A stretch of 39,796 bases of DNA from Bordetella parapertussis. Lineage in GTDB: Bacteria > Pseudomonadota > Gammaproteobacteria > Burkholderiales > SG8-41. Of the stretch, positions 24,447-33,357 are shown one piece after another. The DNA lies in the NCBI GenBank assembly GCA_945901405.1, contig CAMDLH010000038.1, forward strand, positions 1 to 39,796, read 5' to 3'. Below the pieces are notes generated by a model. The model was not told the origin of the DNA and did no database searches. It saw only the letters and a program-made list of their open reading frames with translations. Position numbers and translations under genes: made by a program. Each line of letters opens with the position of its first letter. The first letter of the stretch is position 1.

Positions 24447-25403
24447 TCACTGCGGTGGAATGTTTTTCACCAGTTCGCGCGCGGTGGCGGCTTCGGCTTT
24501 GACGTAGGCCGCGAACTCGGCGGGTGTGTTGCCGCCGGGCATGAAGCCAATATCGATCAGGCGCTTTCTCACGGCGGGATTGTTCAACGCCGAGACCACG
24601 GCGGTGTGTATGGCGGCGAGCCGGTCTTTCGGTATGCCCGCGGGCACGAATAACCCGTACCAGCACGAAAACTCATAACCGGGCAGGCCGGCGTCCGCGA
24701 TGGGCGGCGTGGCGGGTAACTGCGCAACGCTTTTCAGACTCGATACACCCAGCGCGCGCAAGCGGCCTTGTTTGATTTGCGGCAGCGCAGGCCCCAGCGG
24801 CGCGAAATACATCGAACTTTCACCCGACAGCACGGCGGTGAGCGCGGGCGCGCCGCCTTTGTACGGCACATGCAGAACATCCACGCCCGCTTTCTTGAGA
24901 AACAGTTCGGCGGCGAGAAACGTGCAGGTGCCTGCGCCCGCCGAGGCGTATTGCAACGCGCCAGGTTTGTCCTTCGCCTGCTTCACCAGATCGACTACCG
25001 ATTGTATGGTTGACGAGGCGGGCACCACGGCCACCGAAGGGGACGATGCGAGCAGCGTCACCGGCGTGAAATCACGCAAAAAGTTGTACGGCAAATTCCT
25101 GTAGAGGCTCATGTTCACCGCGTGCGTGGTGGCGAGCTGCACCAGCGTGTAGCCGTCCGCCGCCGCCCGCGCGCCAATCTCCGCGCCAATATTGCCGCCG
25201 GCACCCGCGCGGTTATCGACGATGACCTGGCGGCCGAAATCCTCGGACAGTTTCTCGGCGACGATGCGCGCCAGCAGATCGATATTGCTGCCGGGTTGAT
25301 CCGTCACCAGATAACGAATGACTTTTTCCGGGTATTTCTGTGCCTGAACGGGCAGGCACATGCCCGCGACCATGGCGATGGTGATGAGTCTGAAAGCAGG
25401 CAT
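24447..25403 (-). CDS. Bug/TctC-family tripartite tricarboxylate receptor protein
   Basis: A 318-residue periplasmic binding protein. The signal peptide ends near VQA-Q (residue 22). The mature protein begins KYPEKVIRYLV and has the Bug landmarks GRQVIVDNRAGAGGNIGAE, AADGYTL and a C-terminal ANTP-like GGNTPAEFAAYVKAEAATARELV. Members bind carboxylates or small polar compounds such as nicotinate; the ligand-contacting loop here is DQPGSNID rather than the common PAGGxxD. No TctA/TctB membrane genes are nearby. It is convergent with the PilZ-like gene and divergent from the CMD-like gene. Ligand unknown. Confidence 0.92.
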   Translation of the reverse strand: MPAFRLITIAMVAGMCLPVQAQKYPEKVIRYLVTDQPGSNIDLLARIVAEKLSEDFGRQVIVDNRAGAGGNIGAEIGARAAADGYTLVQLATTHAVNMSLYRNLPYNFLRDFTPVTLLASSPSVAVVPASSTIQSVVDLVKQAKDKPGALQYASAGAGTCTFLAAELFLKKAGVDVLHVPYKGGAPALTAVLSGESSMYFAPLGPALPQIKQGRLRALGVSSLKSVAQLPATPPIADAGLPGYEFSCWYGLFVPAGIPKDRLAAIHTAVVSALNNPAVRKRLIDIGFMPGGNTPAEFAAYVKAEAATARELVKNIPPQ

Positions 25404-25484
25404 GGGCTGGTCTCGTGATTGGAACGTGCGGTTATTCTACAATGCAGCGCTGGATTATCCACGCCTAACTTAAAGGGGAATGCC

Positions 25485-26420
25485 ATGCCAGATCGTGAAT
25501 CAAAAATCGCAGAACTCAAACGCAAGTACGGCGCGGCCAGCATCGACAATGCCATTCGTCTGAATCCGCATGACTTTGACGAGTTGATCGATTGGCGCGA
25601 CGAAATGGACCCGAACTACACCCGGCTATGGCTCGACTACACCTACGGCGGCCTGATGGTGCGCGGCGTGCTGAGTGAGCGGGTGCGTTATCTGGTGCTG
25701 ATCGCGCAGTGCGTGGCGATGGCCGAGATGGAGGCGCTGGAGAGCGCGATGCGCGGCGCGCTTGCGCAAAAGGTGCCGCCGCGCGACGTGCTGGAAATCA
25801 TCGTGCAGGCCACGGTCTACGTCGGCGCGCCCAAGATCAATCGCGCGGGGCGGCTATTTCACCGCATCATCAAGGAATTGGGGCGCATGGAGGAGCTTAA
25901 AAATACGCAGCCGCCCATCGAGGGCCGCAACGCAGAACGCTCGCTGGAGGCGGAGCGCAAGACCTGGGGCGTGCCCGACGAGCGTTTTCCCACGCGCGAG
26001 GCGATGCTCGAAAAATACGGCTGGCACGGCATCAGCGCGGGCCTGCGCCTGCAGCCGACACATCACGCCGAAGCGGTGATGCGCATGGACCGCAACGATC
26101 AGAATTTCTTGCAACGCTGGCTTGATTTCATTTACGGCGGCATGTACGTGCGCGGCGTGCTCGACGACAATACACGCCTGTTGTGCGTGGTGGGCGTGTG
26201 CACCGCGCTCGATGAAATGGCGCAGGGTGAGAACCACATCCGCGCCGCGCTCATGCTGGGTGCTACGCCACGCGAGATTCAGGAAGTCGCGGTGCAATCA
26301 ACCCAGTACTGGGGCATGCCGCGCAGCCTGCGCACCATGACCATGCTCGACCGCGTGTTGAAGGAGCAGGGCCGGTCAGCGGAGCTTACGGATACGCAGT
26401 TGCCGCTGCCGCGAAATTAA
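25485..26420 (+). CDS. Duplicated carboxymuconolactone-decarboxylase-like protein
   Basis: A 311-residue protein made of two similar halves, each CMD/AhpD-like in layout. The first (about 10-140) has LWLDYTYGGLMVRGVLSERVR and VPPRDVLEIIVQATVYVG. The second (about 170-305) has RWLDFIYGGMYVRGVLDDNTR and ATPREIQEVAVQSTQYWG. Neither has the AhpD CxxC, so peroxidase action is unlikely. The His of the gamma-CMD HxRxAL motif is kept in the second half (NHIRAAL) but is Ser in the first. The start at 25485 is preferred since AAAGGGG lies seven bases upstream; the frame is open 22 codons earlier. It overlaps the convergent Bug gene by four bases. Confidence 0.8.
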   Translation: MPDRESKIAELKRKYGAASIDNAIRLNPHDFDELIDWRDEMDPNYTRLWLDYTYGGLMVRGVLSERVRYLVLIAQCVAMAEMEALESAMRGALAQKVPPRDVLEIIVQATVYVGAPKINRAGRLFHRIIKELGRMEELKNTQPPIEGRNAERSLEAERKTWGVPDERFPTREAMLEKYGWHGISAGLRLQPTHHAEAVMRMDRNDQNFLQRWLDFIYGGMYVRGVLDDNTRLLCVVGVCTALDEMAQGENHIRAALMLGATPREIQEVAVQSTQYWGMPRSLRTMTMLDRVLKEQGRSAELTDTQLPLPRN

Positions 26421-27388
26421 TGCAGGTCCAACTTCGCTTCCTTGGCGAGCTTGCGCCATTTGTTGATCTCGCTTTTGATGTGCGCGCCGAACTGATCCGG
26501 CGTATTGCCGACCGGCAATGAGCCTTCGCCAGCGAGACGCTTTGCGGTATCCGGTGAATTCACACCCTCCGCGATGGCGGCTGAAATCTTGTCCACCAGC
26601 ACACGCGGCACTTTGGCCGAGGTAATGATGCCGTACCATTGATCCACCTCGTATCCCGGCAGGCCAGCCTCGGCGATGGTCGGAAACTCCGGCGCGGACG
26701 GCGAGCGTTTGGCCGCCGTGATGGCCAGCGGCCGCAGCCGCCCGGATTTAAAGTGCGGGCGCAGGCTCAGTATCGTGCCATAACCCATTTGAATATTGCC
26801 GCCGAGCACATCGGTGATTGCGCCCGCGCCGCCTTTGTAGGGGATGTGCACGGTTTTTACGCCGCCCAGATGATTGAACATTTCGCCCGCGAAGTGTTGC
26901 AGGCCGCCGGTGCCCGACGATCCGAAATTGAGCTTGCCGGGGTTCGCCTTTGCGTAGGCGAGCAGTTCGGACACGGACTTTGCCGGCACCGCGGGATGCA
27001 GATACAACACGTAGAAAAGCGAAGTTGCCTGCGAAATCGCCTGCAAATCCTTCGTCAGATCGTACGGCAGCTTGGGATTGGTCGCGGAGTTGACCGAATG
27101 CGAGGCCGAGATGAGGCACAGCGTATAGCCGTCGGGAGTGGCCTGCGCGGTGAGTTCGACGCCGATCGCGCCCGCGGCGCCCGGGCGATTGTCCACGATC
27201 ACCTGCTGCCCCCAGCGCTCGGAGAGCTTGGCCGCGACCGCGCGCGCGGTGATGTCGGTGCCAGCGCCGGGCAGAAACGGCGCAATCAGGCGCACCGGTT
27301 TGTTGGGGTAATTATCCGCGGGCGATGCGGCGTGCGCGGCGGGCATGCCTGCCAGCGCGAGAAAAAGAACTTTGAATTTTACTTTCAC
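26417..27388 (-). CDS. Bug/TctC-family tripartite tricarboxylate receptor protein
   Basis: A 323-residue periplasmic receptor with a signal peptide cleaved near AHA-A (residue 20). Bug landmarks are YPNKPVRLIAPFLPGAGTD, GQQVIVDNRPGAAGAIGVE, TPDGYTL and TPDQFGAHIKSEINKWRKLAKEAKLDL. A typical HIPYKGGAGA loop is present near residue 190. No membrane subunits are nearby. It is transcribed after the GMC/aldo-keto reductase pair but separated from it by a palindromic repeat, so it may be its own unit. Ligand unknown. Confidence 0.93.
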   Translation of the reverse strand: MKVKFKVLFLALAGMPAAHAASPADNYPNKPVRLIAPFLPGAGTDITARAVAAKLSERWGQQVIVDNRPGAAGAIGVELTAQATPDGYTLCLISASHSVNSATNPKLPYDLTKDLQAISQATSLFYVLYLHPAVPAKSVSELLAYAKANPGKLNFGSSGTGGLQHFAGEMFNHLGGVKTVHIPYKGGAGAITDVLGGNIQMGYGTILSLRPHFKSGRLRPLAITAAKRSPSAPEFPTIAEAGLPGYEVDQWYGIITSAKVPRVLVDKISAAIAEGVNSPDTAKRLAGEGSLPVGNTPDQFGAHIKSEINKWRKLAKEAKLDLH

Positions 27389-27423
27389 GGTGTCACCTTT
27401 ATTACGAAATTAAGAACTGCGTA

Positions 27424-27504
27424 GGGCGCAATCGAAGCGAAGCGCATTGCGCTGTTTGCCATATCCGAGTGTGGATCGACGCAATGCCCGTGGCGATTGC
27501 GCCC
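27424..27504. repeat. REP-like inverted repeat (GGGCGCAATCG)
   Basis: GGGCGCAATCG (27424-27434) and its exact reverse complement CGATTGCGCCC (27494-27504) flank about 60 bases. Inside is a further palindromic piece, AGCGCATTGCGCT, at about 27441-27453. It occupies most of the 121-base gap between the Bug gene start and the aldo/keto reductase end. The arms resemble the dispersed GTAGGGCGCAAT repeats known from proteobacterial genomes. Confidence 0.8.
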
Positions 27505-27509
27505 CGCGA

Positions 27510-28454
27510 TTATGCCTTACCGGTGATGCGGTTGACTTCCGCGAATTCTTCCGCCGTCAATTCCCAATCCGCGGCTTTGACGTTGGCTTCCAGTTGCTCG
27601 GGCTTGGTCGCGCCCGCGATCACGCCCGCCACCACCGACTGCGCGGCGAGCCAACTGAAGGCGAGTTCGAGCAGCGTGCGTCCGCGTTTTTGGCAGAAGG
27701 CTTCCAGTTGTTCCACGCGCGTCCAGTTGGCATCGGTCATGAACATTTCCTGATAGCGCTTGCCCTTGGTGATGCGCGCGCCGTCGGGCGTGGGCGCGCC
27801 ACGGCGGTATTTGCCAGTGAGAAATCCGCTGGCGAGCGGATAGTACGGTAAGAGGCTCATGCCGTGCGCTTGCATCGCCGGTATCAGTTCGCGCTCCGGG
27901 CCGCGCGCAAGCAGGCTGTATTCGACCTCGCAGGTGGTGAGCATTTTCAGCCCGTGATGTTTTGCCGTCCACTGCATGTCTACCAGCCGCCACGCGGCGA
28001 TGGCGGATACGCCGGCGTAGCGAATCTTGCCCTGTTGCACCAGATCGTCGAGCGCGCGCATGGTCTCTTCCAGCGGCGTGGCGTGGTCGTAGTGATGCAA
28101 TTGGTAGATATCGATCCAATCGGTGTTCAAGCGCTTGAGACTCGCCTCGACGGCGGACATGATGTAGCGGCGCGACGCGCCTTTCAACGTGCCGGCCTCG
28201 TCCATTGCGCCGCCGAACTTGCTGGCGAGCACGATGTCCTTGCGGCGGCTGCCCAGGTACTTGCCGAGTATGGTTTCGGAGCCGCCCTTGTGGCCATAAA
28301 CATCGGCGGTATCGAACAGGGTGATGCCCAGATCAAGCGCCTTCGCGATGACCGGACGCGACGCCGCTTCGTCGATGCGCAGCGCAAAGTTGTTGCACCC
28401 CAATCCGACGGACGAGACCTTGAGCGGGGTTGACCCCAGTTGCCGTTGCTTCAT
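27510..28454 (-). CDS. Aldo/keto reductase
   Basis: A 314-residue NADPH-dependent (beta/alpha)8 reductase. The catalytic tetrad is D48, Y53 (DTADVYG), K79 (SKFGG) and H120 (LHHYD). The N-terminal hairpin MKQRQLGSTPLKVSSVGLGCN is typical of the AKR11/AKR12-like bacterial group. The cofactor loop near the end reads IAGATKPEQLEANV. It lies 18 bases after the GMC oxidoreductase gene, so the two probably act on alcohol and carbonyl forms of related compounds. Substrate not deducible. Confidence 0.92.
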   Translation of the reverse strand: MKQRQLGSTPLKVSSVGLGCNNFALRIDEAASRPVIAKALDLGITLFDTADVYGHKGGSETILGKYLGSRRKDIVLASKFGGAMDEAGTLKGASRRYIMSAVEASLKRLNTDWIDIYQLHHYDHATPLEETMRALDDLVQQGKIRYAGVSAIAAWRLVDMQWTAKHHGLKMLTTCEVEYSLLARGPERELIPAMQAHGMSLLPYYPLASGFLTGKYRRGAPTPDGARITKGKRYQEMFMTDANWTRVEQLEAFCQKRGRTLLELAFSWLAAQSVVAGVIAGATKPEQLEANVKAADWELTAEEFAEVNRITGKA

Positions 28455-28472
28455 TAAATTACTTCCTAAGAT

Positions 28473-30161
28473 TTAGATCCGCTGTGCGCCAAGAGTGGCG
28501 GCGGCGATTTTTTCCGCGATCATGATGGTTGGAATATTGGTGTTGCCCGAAATGATGGAAGGCATGATTGATGCATCCGCCACGCGCAGGCCGCTCACGC
28601 CGTGCACGCGGCCTTGCGCATCGGTCACCGCTTGCGGGTCGCTGGCGGTGCCCATGCGGCAGGTGCCCGACGGATGAAACAGGCCCGCGACATTATCACG
28701 GATGTGAGCCTTCAGCCGCTCGGGGTCTGCAAGCAGTGCGTGCGCGGATACACCTTCGCCAACGAAATTTTGCAGCACCCAATCGGCGAGCGGCGGCACG
28801 AGATCGAACGTTTTCGCGATCAGCGTGGTCTTGATGCGATTGCCTTGATTCAATTCGTTCAGTCTGCGTATGCGGTTGCCGAACGATACCGGAAACGGTT
28901 TGCCGCAGGGAATGCAGCGCTGGCAATAATCGGCAATGCGCACCGCGCGCACAAACGCCTCCGCCATGCGCGTGGCGTCAATCTCGTCGACCATGAAATT
29001 GAATTGAACGCGCGGCATTTCACGCGGGCCGGGTGAAGCGAGTTCAACCCTGCCGCGCGAACGCGGCTGCAACACCACCGGCGACAGATTGGCGATCTGC
29101 ATGCCGAGCACGTTCCATGAGGTCTTGCTCTGAATGTTGATGTAGAGATCGCCCGCGCCGCAACCGTCAAGCCCGGACGAGTATCGCAGGCTGACCGCGG
29201 GCGTGGTGCGTAGTTCCACTGCCTGCCGCGCTTGGCGCTTGAGATGCAGCCCGGTAAACACCACCGGATGATTTTGCAGATTCGCGCCCACACCGTCGAG
29301 GCCGGCGACGACTGGAATGCCAAGATCACGCAGCGTTTGCGCCGGGCCGATGCCGGAGCGCATCAGCAGCGTGGGGGTGAAAATCGCGCCCGCGGTGAGG
29401 ATGATTTCATGGGCGTGAAATTCAACCGCTTGTCCGTTCACCTGTGCCGCAACACCAACTGCACGGCCATCTTTGAACACGATACGCGTGACCGTGGCCG
29501 AGGTAGCGATGGTCAAATTCTTGCGCTGGCGAATGGTGGTATCGAGATAACACGATGCACTCGAGGCGCGCCGCGTGAGCGTGTTGCTCATCGGCACCGC
29601 GCCGTAGCCGTCGCGAAAGTCGGCATTCATGTCGGCGATGTGCGTGATGCCGTGCTCAACACAATAACGTTCGACGGCATGCGCGATGGGCGGCCACTGC
29701 TTGCGCTGCAAGCGGCGTATCGGCACGGGGCCGTTTGCGCCGTGTGACAGTCCCTGAAAATCCCAGTCGTTTTCGAGCTTGTTGAACCACGGCAACACAT
29801 CGTCCCAGCCCCAGCCGTGCGCGCCCGCGTCGCGCCAACGGTCGTAATCCTGCGCGCAGCCGCGCAGCGCCACCATGCCCATCACAGCACCCCCGCCGCC
29901 CATCACGCGCGCTTGCGGAAACGGCGTGCCGCCGCCCGCGGGTTGACGCCAGTGCGCTTTCAACCCCGGCCAGAAATATTGCTTGTTGAAATACGAAGTG
30001 GGGTAGACGTCGGCGATGTCTTCGGGCTCGCTCCCGGGCGGCGTGTCGATGCCGGCTTCGAGCAGCAATACAGTGTGCGAGGCGCGCTCGCTCAAGCGGT
30101 TTGCCAGCACGCAGCCGGCGGCGCCCGCGCCTATGATTAGGGTGTCAAAACTCTGAGCCAT
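28473..30161 (-). CDS. GMC-family FAD-dependent oxidoreductase (choline-dehydrogenase-like)
   Basis: A 562-residue flavoprotein. The FAD dinucleotide motif [18 protein letters not shown] is at residues 9-26, and a [20 protein letters not shown] signature follows near 100. The GMC C-terminal motif has the catalytic His in [10 protein letters not shown] and the partner Asn in [14 protein letters not shown]. Length fits alcohol/choline dehydrogenases. No Tat or Sec signal, so cytoplasmic. It heads a two-gene unit with the aldo/keto reductase. Substrate could be any primary alcohol or polyethylene-glycol-like compound. Confidence 0.92.
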   Translation of the reverse strand: MAQSFDTLIIGAGAAGCVLANRLSERASHTVLLLEAGIDTPPGSEPEDIADVYPTSYFNKQYFWPGLKAHWRQPAGGGTPFPQARVMGGGGAVMGMVALRGCAQDYDRWRDAGAHGWGWDDVLPWFNKLENDWDFQGLSHGANGPVPIRRLQRKQWPPIAHAVERYCVEHGITHIADMNADFRDGYGAVPMSNTLTRRASSASCYLDTTIRQRKNLTIATSATVTRIVFKDGRAVGVAAQVNGQAVEFHAHEIILTAGAIFTPTLLMRSGIGPAQTLRDLGIPVVAGLDGVGANLQNHPVVFTGLHLKRQARQAVELRTTPAVSLRYSSGLDGCGAGDLYINIQSKTSWNVLGMQIANLSPVVLQPRSRGRVELASPGPREMPRVQFNFMVDEIDATRMAEAFVRAVRIADYCQRCIPCGKPFPVSFGNRIRRLNELNQGNRIKTTLIAKTFDLVPPLADWVLQNFVGEGVSAHALLADPERLKAHIRDNVAGLFHPSGTCRMGTASDPQAVTDAQGRVHGVSGLRVADASIMPSIISGNTNIPTIMIAEKIAAATLGAQRI

Positions 30162-30220
30162 GGACTATTAATCGACTTTGTATTGCCGGATACTTTGCCA
30201 GCTTCGTAAAATGAGGCTCT

Positions 30221-31192
30221 ATGACGAGCCATCGGTCACGTGTAAAACGGATAGCTGCAATCTGCCTGATTTGGCCGGTTCCTGCAATCGTTAGTGCACA
30301 ACAATATCCGGTGAAGCCGGTGCGCTACATTTTGCCAAGCACCGGCGGCACCGAAATCATCGGCAGGCTCATCGCGCAGGGCATGACGCAGGCGCTGGGC
30401 CAGCAGGTGTTCGTCGATATCCGCGCGGGTGCGGCGGGCAACCTGGGTGCTGAGATCGCCGCCAAGGCGCCGGCGGATGGCTACACTTTGTTGCAAATTA
30501 CGCAGTCGCATACGGTGAACGTGAGTCTGTTTCGCAATCTTGCGTATGACCTTGTGCGTGATTTTGCGCCGGTGAGTAAGGCCGATGTGTCGCCGATGAT
30601 CGTGGTGGTGCATCCATCGCTGCCGGTGAAATCGATGCGCGAGCTGGTTGCGCTCGCCAAGGCGCGCCCAGGTGCCATCAACTACGGCTCGGCGGGTGTG
30701 GGCACTTCCACCTATCTCGCCGCTGAATTGTTCAAAACTCTGGCGGATATCAATCTGGTCGAGGTGCCTTATCGTGGCGGCGCGCCGGCGCAAACGGCGG
30801 TGATCGCGGGGGAGGTATCGGTGTACTTCGCGCCGATTGCGACCGCGCTGCCGCTGGTGCGCGACAACCGGTTGCGTCTGCTTGCGGTGTCCACGTTAAA
30901 GCGGCTCGCAACTTTGCCCGATACGCCTACGGTCGCTGAATCCGGTTACGCCGGATACGAGGCAAGTAATTGGCACGGACTCGCGGCGCCGGCGAAGACG
31001 CCGAGAGAAATCATCAACACGTTGCGCAATGCCGTGGTTGCCGCGATCAATCAACCGGATTTGAACAAGCGCATGCGCGATCTCGGCTACACTTTGATCG
31101 GCGATACGCCGGAAGAATTCGCCGAATTCATCAAGGCCGACATCGAAAGATGGCGCAAGGTGGTGCGCCAGAAGAATCTGAGTGTTGATTAA
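30221..31192 (+). CDS. Bug/TctC-family tripartite tricarboxylate receptor protein
   Basis: A 323-residue periplasmic receptor, first gene of a seven-gene plus-strand operon. The signal peptide is cleaved near VSA-Q (residue 26). Landmarks are QQYPVKPVRYILPSTGGTE, GQQVFVDIRAGAAGNLGAE, PADGYTL, VPYRGGAPA and the tail TPEEFAEFIKADIERWRKVV. The ligand loop has STGGTE where most members have PAGGxxD. Since it is followed by CoA and ring-oxidation enzymes, it probably captures the aromatic or carboxylic substrate of that pathway; that is inference. A GAGG site lies four bases before ATG. Confidence 0.93.
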   Translation: MTSHRSRVKRIAAICLIWPVPAIVSAQQYPVKPVRYILPSTGGTEIIGRLIAQGMTQALGQQVFVDIRAGAAGNLGAEIAAKAPADGYTLLQITQSHTVNVSLFRNLAYDLVRDFAPVSKADVSPMIVVVHPSLPVKSMRELVALAKARPGAINYGSAGVGTSTYLAAELFKTLADINLVEVPYRGGAPAQTAVIAGEVSVYFAPIATALPLVRDNRLRLLAVSTLKRLATLPDTPTVAESGYAGYEASNWHGLAAPAKTPREIINTLRNAVVAAINQPDLNKRMRDLGYTLIGDTPEEFAEFIKADIERWRKVVRQKNLSVD

Positions 31193-31199
31193 AAAGTCT

Positions 31200-31217
31200 T
31201 TTATAAACAAATACTTG
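31200..31217 (+). promoter_or_regulatory. Copy of recurrent AT-rich boundary motif
   Basis: TTTATAAACAAATACTTG, 15 of 18 positions identical to the copy at 6121-6138. It is in the 38-base gap between the Bug gene stop and the CoA ester lyase start (31231), oriented towards the lyase. Confidence 0.35.
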
Positions 31218-31230
31218 CGAGATTAATACC

Positions 31231-32106
31231 ATGAGGCCATTGCGCAGCTTGTTGATCATGCCGGCCAATCGCGCGGACATGCTTGCCAAATCACCGACGT
31301 ATGGCGCGGACGCGCTGGTGTTCGATCTGGAAGACTCCGTGCCGGTGGCGGAGAAGCCCAAGGCGCGCGTGCTGGCGCGCGAATACATCGAAAAACATCG
31401 CGCGCAGAATGCGATCTACGTGCGCGTGAACGCGTTGCAAACCGGCATGACCGCGATGGACCTCGACGCCATCGTCACCGAAGGCTTGCTTGGCGTGCGT
31501 TTGACCAAGGCCGAATCCGCAGAGCAGATACGCGAGGTGGATCGCATGCTCACCGAGCTCGAACAAAAGCGCGGCCTGAAAGCGGGCGCTATAGGCATCG
31601 GCCCCAGTCTAGAATCGGCGAAGGGCGTGTGGTTCGCGTACGAAATTTTATCTGCGTCGCCGCGGATTTTTTCCGTGACAGCAGGCACCGCGCAGGATGG
31701 CGATCTGCAAACCGATATCGGTTATCAATGGACGGCCGAAGGCAACGAAGTGCTCTACATCCGCTCACGCATCATGCTCGCCGCGCGCGCGGCGGGCGTC
31801 GAGACCGTGCTCGATGGATCGTACGCCAACATCCGCGACCCCGATGGTTTGCGCACATGTTGCGAGGCCGCGCGCAAGCTAGGGTTTCGCGGCAAATCGA
31901 TCATTCATCCGAACCAGGTCGAGATCGTCAACCGCGCGTTCACGCCCACGAAGCAGGAACTCGATTACTACAAACGCGTGATCGAAGCGTTTGATGCCGC
32001 TGTCGCGCGCGGCTCGGCGGCGACCACGGTGGATGGCAAGCTGGTTGATTACGCCATGGCGGCAATGGCCAAGCGCGTGCTGGCTTGGGGCGAGGGTTTG
32101 AAATGA
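31231..32106 (+). CDS. HpcH/HpaI-type CoA ester lyase (CitE-like)
   Basis: A 291-residue (beta/alpha)8 lyase of the CitE/Mcl family, which cleaves or forms beta-hydroxyacyl-CoA esters such as citryl-, malyl- or methylmalyl-CoA. Motifs are LRSLLIMPANRADM at the N-terminus, LVFDLEDSVP, YVRVNAL, IGPSLESAKGV (metal Glu) and GTAQDGDLQTDIG (metal Asp). C-terminal GKSIIHPNQVEIVNRAF is also typical. Its stop overlaps the CoA transferase start by four bases, so the two are coupled: the transferase could make the CoA ester that the lyase splits. The exact substrate is unknown. Confidence 0.9.
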   Translation: MRPLRSLLIMPANRADMLAKSPTYGADALVFDLEDSVPVAEKPKARVLAREYIEKHRAQNAIYVRVNALQTGMTAMDLDAIVTEGLLGVRLTKAESAEQIREVDRMLTELEQKRGLKAGAIGIGPSLESAKGVWFAYEILSASPRIFSVTAGTAQDGDLQTDIGYQWTAEGNEVLYIRSRIMLAARAAGVETVLDGSYANIRDPDGLRTCCEAARKLGFRGKSIIHPNQVEIVNRAFTPTKQELDYYKRVIEAFDAAVARGSAATTVDGKLVDYAMAAMAKRVLAWGEGLK

Positions 32107-33311
32107 GCGGCGCCATGCCTTTGAGCGGCATCACCGTCATCGACTGCGGCCAGGTCATCGCCGGGCCGACCATCGCCATGATACTCGGCGACTTCGGCGC
32201 GGAGGTTATCAAGGTCGAAAACCCGCAGGGCGGCGATCAGGGGCGCTACTTTGGCCGCAGCAAGAATGGCGTGTCGCTTAACTGGAAGCAGCTCTCGCGC
32301 AACAAAAAAACCATCACGCTGTCCTTGAGCAAACCAGCGGGGCAGGCGTTGTTTTGCAAGTTGATCAAGGCCACGCAATGCGATGTGCTGATCGAAAGTT
32401 TTCGCGCGGGCACGTTCGAGAAATGGAATCTCGGTTTCGACAAGCTGCGCGAGTTCAGTCCCGGCATGTCGATGATACGGGTGTCGGGCTTCGGCCAGAC
32501 CGGGCCGTATAAAGACCGGCCGGGGTTCGGCACGCTGGCCGAGGCGATGAGCGGCTTTGCGCATATCACGGGCCAAGCCGATGGGCCGCCGACCTTGCCG
32601 CCGCTGCCGCTGGCGGATACGGTGTCCGCGCTTTACGCCACCATCGGCGTGCTGCTCAGCCTGTATCAGCGCGATGCGAAGAAAAGCGGGCGCGGGCAGA
32701 GTGTCGATGTCAGCTTACTGGAGTCGCTCTACACCGTGTTGAGCGGGCACGCGATTGCCTACGATCAACTGGGGCTTCCCGGCAAACGCACTGGCAATCG
32801 CACCTCGGGCTCCGCGCCGCGCAATGCGTATCGTACGAAAGATGATCGCTGGATCGCGATTGCTGGCTCAACACAAGCGCTGACCGAACGTTTGTTCAGG
32901 GAGATGGGGCGTGCCGATCTGATCGCCGATCCGCGGTTTAAAAGCAATCGCGACCGGCTGGCGAATGTAGAGGTGCTCGACGACATCGTCGGCGCGTGGG
33001 TGCTCGAACGCACGCAGACCGAATGCATTGATCAACTGGTCAAGGCGGAAGTTGCTGTCGCGCCCGTGGCAGATTTTAAAGACCTCGCCGAAGACCCGCA
33101 TTTGATTTCGCGCAAGGTGCTGACCACGATTGATGATCCCGAACTGGGCAAACTGCGTATGCCCGACGTGCTGCCGCGCATGTCGGATACGCCGGGCCGA
33201 ATTGAATACGCGGGCTTGCCGATGGGGGCGTACAACGAAGAGATTTATTGCGGGCGGCTGGGCTTGAGCAAGGATGAATTGGCCGCGCTCAAGGCAGAGG
33301 GCGTGATTTGA
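32103..33311 (+). CDS. Family III CoA transferase (CaiB/BaiF)
   Basis: A 402-residue CoA transferase. The start at 32103 gives an ATGA overlap with the lyase gene; a start 18 bases further upstream is possible but less likely. It opens LSGITVIDCGQVIAGPTIAMILGDFGAEVIKVE. The nucleophilic aspartate is D172 in LPLADTVSALYATIG. The DRPGFGTLAEAMSGFAH loop replaces the QAxSG form seen in the first transferase of this window, so the two are distant paralogs and likely differ in substrate. It would activate a carboxylic intermediate of the operon. Confidence 0.92.
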   Translation: MSGAMPLSGITVIDCGQVIAGPTIAMILGDFGAEVIKVENPQGGDQGRYFGRSKNGVSLNWKQLSRNKKTITLSLSKPAGQALFCKLIKATQCDVLIESFRAGTFEKWNLGFDKLREFSPGMSMIRVSGFGQTGPYKDRPGFGTLAEAMSGFAHITGQADGPPTLPPLPLADTVSALYATIGVLLSLYQRDAKKSGRGQSVDVSLLESLYTVLSGHAIAYDQLGLPGKRTGNRTSGSAPRNAYRTKDDRWIAIAGSTQALTERLFREMGRADLIADPRFKSNRDRLANVEVLDDIVGAWVLERTQTECIDQLVKAEVAVAPVADFKDLAEDPHLISRKVLTTIDDPELGKLRMPDVLPRMSDTPGRIEYAGLPMGAYNEEIYCGRLGLSKDELAALKAEGVI

Positions 33312-33357
33312 CTCGGTTGGTTTAATATTGGTTTTTAATGCAGGAAGGAGACACGCG

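Noticed and set aside
30183..30212. Promoter TTGCCG-18-TAAAAT before the Bug gene at 30221
   Set aside because: Transcription would start at or after the ribosome site, only a few bases before ATG, so it is an unlikely promoter in this position.
32520..32560. Second CoA transferase lacking its catalytic aspartate (GFGTLAEAMSG)
   Set aside because: The nucleophile of the family lies later, in LPLADTVSA (D172), and is present.
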